The translations under genes and the position numbers were made by a program. A stretch of DNA of 64,000 bases. Source: Boswellia sacra (lineage: Eukaryota > Streptophyta > Magnoliopsida > Sapindales > Burseraceae). Position 1 is the first letter of the stretch. The number at the start of each line of letters is the position of its first letter. The DNA is taken from the NCBI GenBank assembly GCA_013180625.2, contig SNVD02009699.1, forward strand, positions 62,001-126,000. The letters are read 5' to 3'. A model generated the notes under the pieces. The model ran no database searches and was not told the DNA's origin. It worked only from the letters and a program-made list of their open reading frames with translations. Of the stretch, positions 60,340 through 64,000 are shown piece by piece.

Positions 60340-61905
60340 AAGAAGACGAGATTTGTCGAGTGTCATCGAGTGTCGAGGGGTTGTGTTGAATCGAATCTCG
60401 ACATGTCGGACGGTAGTGTCAAGTGACTAGGGGTTGTGTCGAGTGTAGGATCGAGTGTCGTGTTAGTGCGTCGAGTGGAGTGCCCAACGTGACGAGTGTC
60501 AGATGTAAATTTCGTCAAGTTTGTGTGTCGAGTATTGGTGTCGGGTTAGTCGAGCATCTGTCATCGTGCGTCGCGTGTTGAGTGGTTGTAGTGTCGCATG
60601 TCGAGTGTCTTGTGTCGAGTTGCGTTGAGCGTTTGGACAGAAAATTTGGCTTTGTCATTGTATAAAACGTTCATGTATGAACGTTCAGTTTCATGCTTCA
60701 TCAATGTATGTAATATTAATGTTTTAAACACGAGTTTTTGTGCTTTTTCATTAAACTAAATATTCGTGTATGAGATTCTCCTTTATGTGCTTTGTCCAGG
60801 TGTAATACATTCATGTCTCTTTACGAACAATGTATTAGACCCAAATTTATATGCTTCGTCAATGTATAAACCATACGTGTGTTGTGCGTAAATTCTCATT
60901 CATGTATGAGTACAATGGGACGAGGTACACGTATGTAGTAATACAACCGCAAAATATGTATTTACAAGTTTTCGTACCACTAAACATGGAAAACATATGT
61001 GACTACACAAAAAATGTCACTATACAATAATGTATAAAAAATCCACAAACTAACTACCCAAAAATATGTGTAAGTATACATCATATATGCATGACATGAA
61101 ATCATGGTTCAGTCGTGTTGGGTTGCTGCTCAATCTCCGCTAAATCTCAATCTCATTCAGGGTGAAGGACCGTCCAAATTCACTTACCATTTGCTTCAAC
61201 CTGCAAATACAAGGCCGTTATAGTTAAATATGATGCAAAATGGCAAAAAACAATGCAAAAACAAGCAACCTGCCAAAACGCTCGACAAAACACTCGACAC
61301 TCGACACAAGACATACCCAGTGTCGGATTCATAATGCGACACTCGACACAAGGCATATCGAGTGTCGGTTTAAAAATCGACACTCGATATCTTCGAAAAT
61401 AAACTGATATCGAGTGTCGGTTGTGCATCCGATATGACTCGACATCTCGTGTCGAGATGTGTCGAGATAAAACCAACACTCTCCATTGTCTACCTCGCGA
61501 CGAAACTCGTCGGTATTCATAGTTTTCATACACATCAAACCACAAAATTCACCTAATAACACTAGATTTATCCCTAAAAAATACAGAATAAGTTCATAAA
61601 TCCGACGGAAACTCAAATCCCCAATTAAGATATCCTAAAAACTAAATCAAATCTAACGAAAGAGAAAACAACCAAATAAATCACAAAAAACGGACGAAAA
61701 AACATACCTCAGTGTCGATTCTTGCTTTTCTCTGTGTCGTCTTACTTCTATCCTCAGAGGAGGCTCGTGTCGGTTTGTGTTTCCAGCAGTGTCGAGGTTC
61801 AGATATATTTGTCTGAAGAGGGAAATAGGACTTTGGGAATAATTCGAAAGGTTAAGGGTATTTTAGTCTTTTTGTCAAGAAAGTGTCTATGGTATGAAAA
61901 TTTTT
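60340..61905. mobile_element. truncated relative of the GTCGAG foldback element
   Basis: 61490-61905 matches the outer right arm of the element at 42415-43825, from the CGACGAAACTCGTCGG region through AAATCAAATCTA.CGAA to TTTTTGTCAAGAAAGTGTCT. Its outermost ~90 bp are missing. GTCGAGTG-oriented repeats at 60340-60650 and CTCGACAC-oriented repeats at 61280-61490 repeat the same inverted layout around an unrelated 600-bp centre. The left outer arm is absent. Confidence 0.75.
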
Positions 61906-61987
61906 GAGCATGCATTTATTTTAAAATATTATTTGTTAATAATCCTTTTATTTATACAATTTGTAAGAACAAGTGTTTTGAATTCAT

Positions 61988-62165
61988 TTCCAAACGCATT
62001 TTATATTTTTGTTTCCAAAATTTGATATCAATGATTCATTTCCAAACACATATCTTGTTTTTGTTTTCAAAATTTCATCTCAAGAATTCACTTCCAAACA
62101 CATATTCTTAAAACCATTTTCAAATTTATATTTTACAAATTCATTTTCAAATGCATATCCTTTAC
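61988..62165 (+). repeat. degenerate ~55-bp tandem repeat (ATTCATTTCCAAACACAT)
   Basis: Three to four imperfect units containing TTCATTTCCAAACACATAT followed by TTTTCAAAATTT. Non-coding. Confidence 0.6.
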
Positions 62166-62386
62166 TTAAAATACATTCTCTAAATCATAGAAATTTATTT
62201 TTCAAATTATTTTGAAAACAAAAACACATGAAACAAAAAAGAATATAGTATAAATGATCATAAATCATCCAACTTAACGACTTGGAGGTAACGACAGGGT
62301 TACTTTGCACCATTTTTTAAAGATGGGGGTTAAAACTATATTTAGGTCTTACCTAGGCTCATCCATAAAAATTTTTCTTTGTTTAT

Positions 62387-64000
62387 TTAAATAATGTTTT
62401 ATTGATTATTAACGCTTTTAATGACATTGATGGGCGATTAATATTTGAATGAAAACAAGTTCAAGTTTAAATATTTTAGAAAGACGTGTTTTGAGTATGC
62501 TTCGTACTCATAAATTCTTCTTTTGAAGGTTTGAAATAATGATTTGCATTTGGTTGCTTTCACTAACCAAAATATGTTAGTTATTTCAATATATTGTTAG
62601 GAATATTTATAATAAATTTAAATATAATAAATAAAACAACAATAATATCATATAAACAATAACATAGAAAATTAAATAACATGTCTAAAATAGAAGAGAG
62701 ATGAGATATGTAAGGCTTGAACACTTGGAAGACATGTTAAAGACATTGTCCTAAAGTCAAAGAGTTCTCCACTCATGCGGGTCATATCGTTACTCAAAGG
62801 TTCCAAGATATAACACATTACTCACAGCTTATCTCCTCAATGAGCACGATCATAGGAAGAAAGTAACCTAGTTTTATGTGTCGTGGTTGCCCAAAAACAT
62901 ATAAAATACTCAAAGCATATCCTCATAGTGTTAGAACCTTGAGACTCTTTTGTATAGTAGTCTCCTAGCTTAAGTAACTTACAAATTAAATTTTTTGTAA
63001 CTCTTAAGCCATAATGTTCTTAATAAAAACATTGAAAGTTACAAATAATAAGTTTTGTAACTCACATTTTAATTGTATTTGTAACTCATGAAATTAAAAC
63101 TCAAATTAATATTGTAACTCATGATGTAAAAAATTTGTTTAAAACCTTTTTTCTCCAACAAGCGTCCACAAAATGTTTAAAACTTTAAAACTTTATAAAA
63201 TAAAATATTTAGATAAAAATACTCCTAAAACAAAAAATATATATAAAGAGCAACATTCTCTTATGCAATAGGTGTATGTATCTTTCGAGTTTTAATCTGT
63301 ACTTAGTGTAGATAGCATCCATTTGAGAAACATGAGTAAACAAAGTCTTGAACTCGATTTTTTGACCAAACTTCAAATTATCACACACATAATATTGACA
63401 AAGACGTGGTTTTGGCGCGTTAGCACTATTAATAGCCATACACTTAATCTTAATTCTTATGAGAGTTTTAGAGAACAGCCCAATTCTCACAGTTACGGCC
63501 TTTACGACGCTCTCACTTTGGTGAGTCTTCAAAATGTATATGTCATCTATACCTCACAAGAATATTATAGCCTTTGGATTCATTCAAGATAAATATCATT
63601 TCTAACATCACATATAACAAGCACTTTACCACAAGGATGAGCTGGATCATATCTCCTTTAAGATATGTTAAAATAGTTGTGCTAAATAAGTCACGTTGTA
63701 TGTATTGCTCCTACCCATTGAACCTCTTTCATAGGATCTCCAATCACAGAGGTTGTGTTACTTCCCTAGGTGACTCTGTTCAGGCTTAAGCACATCTCCT
63801 TTGATATTTTAATCAATTATTAATTAAATATAATACACTGAGATTTTTCATGAATGTGCACTACTCTATTTCATCTAGGCAAACTTGTCCTTCAACCGAT
63901 AGTTGCTTCGAATAGCTCTCTTAATCTAATTACATTAACTTTCTCACAAAACAATGTTAGATAGCACAAGAATATCAAAGGCACAATAAAAAAAAATTGA
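62387..64000. other. intergenic, no gene seen
   Basis: AT-rich sequence with only short, unconvincing ORFs. GTAACTCATGA/GTAACTCACA motifs recur at 62990-63125. The sequence around 63580-63800 has a retroelement-like look, but I could find neither an LTR boundary nor coding motifs. Confidence 0.35.

Larger units (their letters stand above)
58798..62377. mobile_element. Mutator-like element with ~100-bp TIRs and near-perfect 9-bp TSD
   Basis: Left 58798-58900 and the reverse complement of 62377-62275 align: GAAAAA..TTT.TGGATGA.CCT, GGTAAG.ACTAAATA, then AGTGACCCTGTTGTT / AGTAACCCTGTCGTT. Flanks TTTATTTAT (58789-58797) and TTTGTTTAT (62378-62386) match in 8 of 9. No transposase gene is recognisable. 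It encloses pyrimidine-rich DNA (58990-59220) and a truncated GTCGAG foldback relative (about 60340-61905). Confidence 0.75.

Noticed and set aside
63209..63532. 107-codon - strand ORF near the right edge
   Set aside because: No recognisable domain, overlapped by an ORF on the other strand, and set in AT-rich intergenic DNA.

Overview
The window is nuclear DNA of a flowering plant, most likely a eudicot. It is AT-rich, its two genes are split by many GT..AG introns, and the space between them is packed with plant transposon families (Ty1/copia, Ty3/gypsy, LINE, hAT, Mutator-like, CACTA, Harbinger-like). No species can be named from sequence alone. There are no prokaryotic features.

Two intact-looking host genes are present and convergent. 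(1) On the + strand, 13805-30098 holds a 26-exon gene for a 962-residue protein made of two successive uridine-kinase-like P-loop domains, each followed by a CYTH-like domain, then a coiled coil and a C-terminal membrane tail. It resembles the plant 'uridine-cytidine kinase C-like' / TTM-related proteins. (2) On the - strand, 41147-36731 holds a 6-exon gene for a 724-residue cytosolic glutamyl-tRNA synthetase with a GST-like N-terminal domain. Both models keep frame across every junction.

Left flank (1-13.4 kb): a hAT-like element (330-1170). Then a Mutator-like element with long inverted ends at about 1886 and 9991, which has been split by two short hATs (2061-2643, 8645-9457) and a degenerate 5.3-kb copia element (3058-8338). 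Then a second long-TIR Mutator-like element (10191-11851) and a Mutator-type MITE (12119-12519) with a perfect 9-bp target duplication.

Between the two genes (30.1-36.7 kb): a small TIR element with a CCCCT-rich core (30437-31100), and a 4.4-kb Mutator-like element (31324-35740). The larger one carries remnants of two convergent genes, a DUF1985/Ulp1-type gene on + and a MURA-like N-terminus on -. It is bracketed by ~380-bp direct repeats instead of a short target duplication.

Right flank (41.6-64 kb): a hAT (41605-42374) and a 1.4-kb near-palindromic foldback element built on GTCGAGTG repeats (42415-43825) lie back to back upstream of the synthetase gene. Beyond them are a dead gypsy polymerase (45.4-46.8 kb), an LTR-like stretch with a LINE tail and a MITE, an unusual template-switch scar (47061-47283), a CACTA-like element with a Ulp1 (C48) protease gene (49452-52312), a second CACTA remnant with DUF4216 and plant transposase domains (52313-55.8 kb), a GGTTTAGTGGGCT minisatellite (55.96-56.66 kb), a Nudix hydrolase fragment (57.56-57.95 kb), and a 3.6-kb Mutator-like element (58798-62377) that encloses a truncated relative of the foldback family. 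The last 1.6 kb shows no gene.
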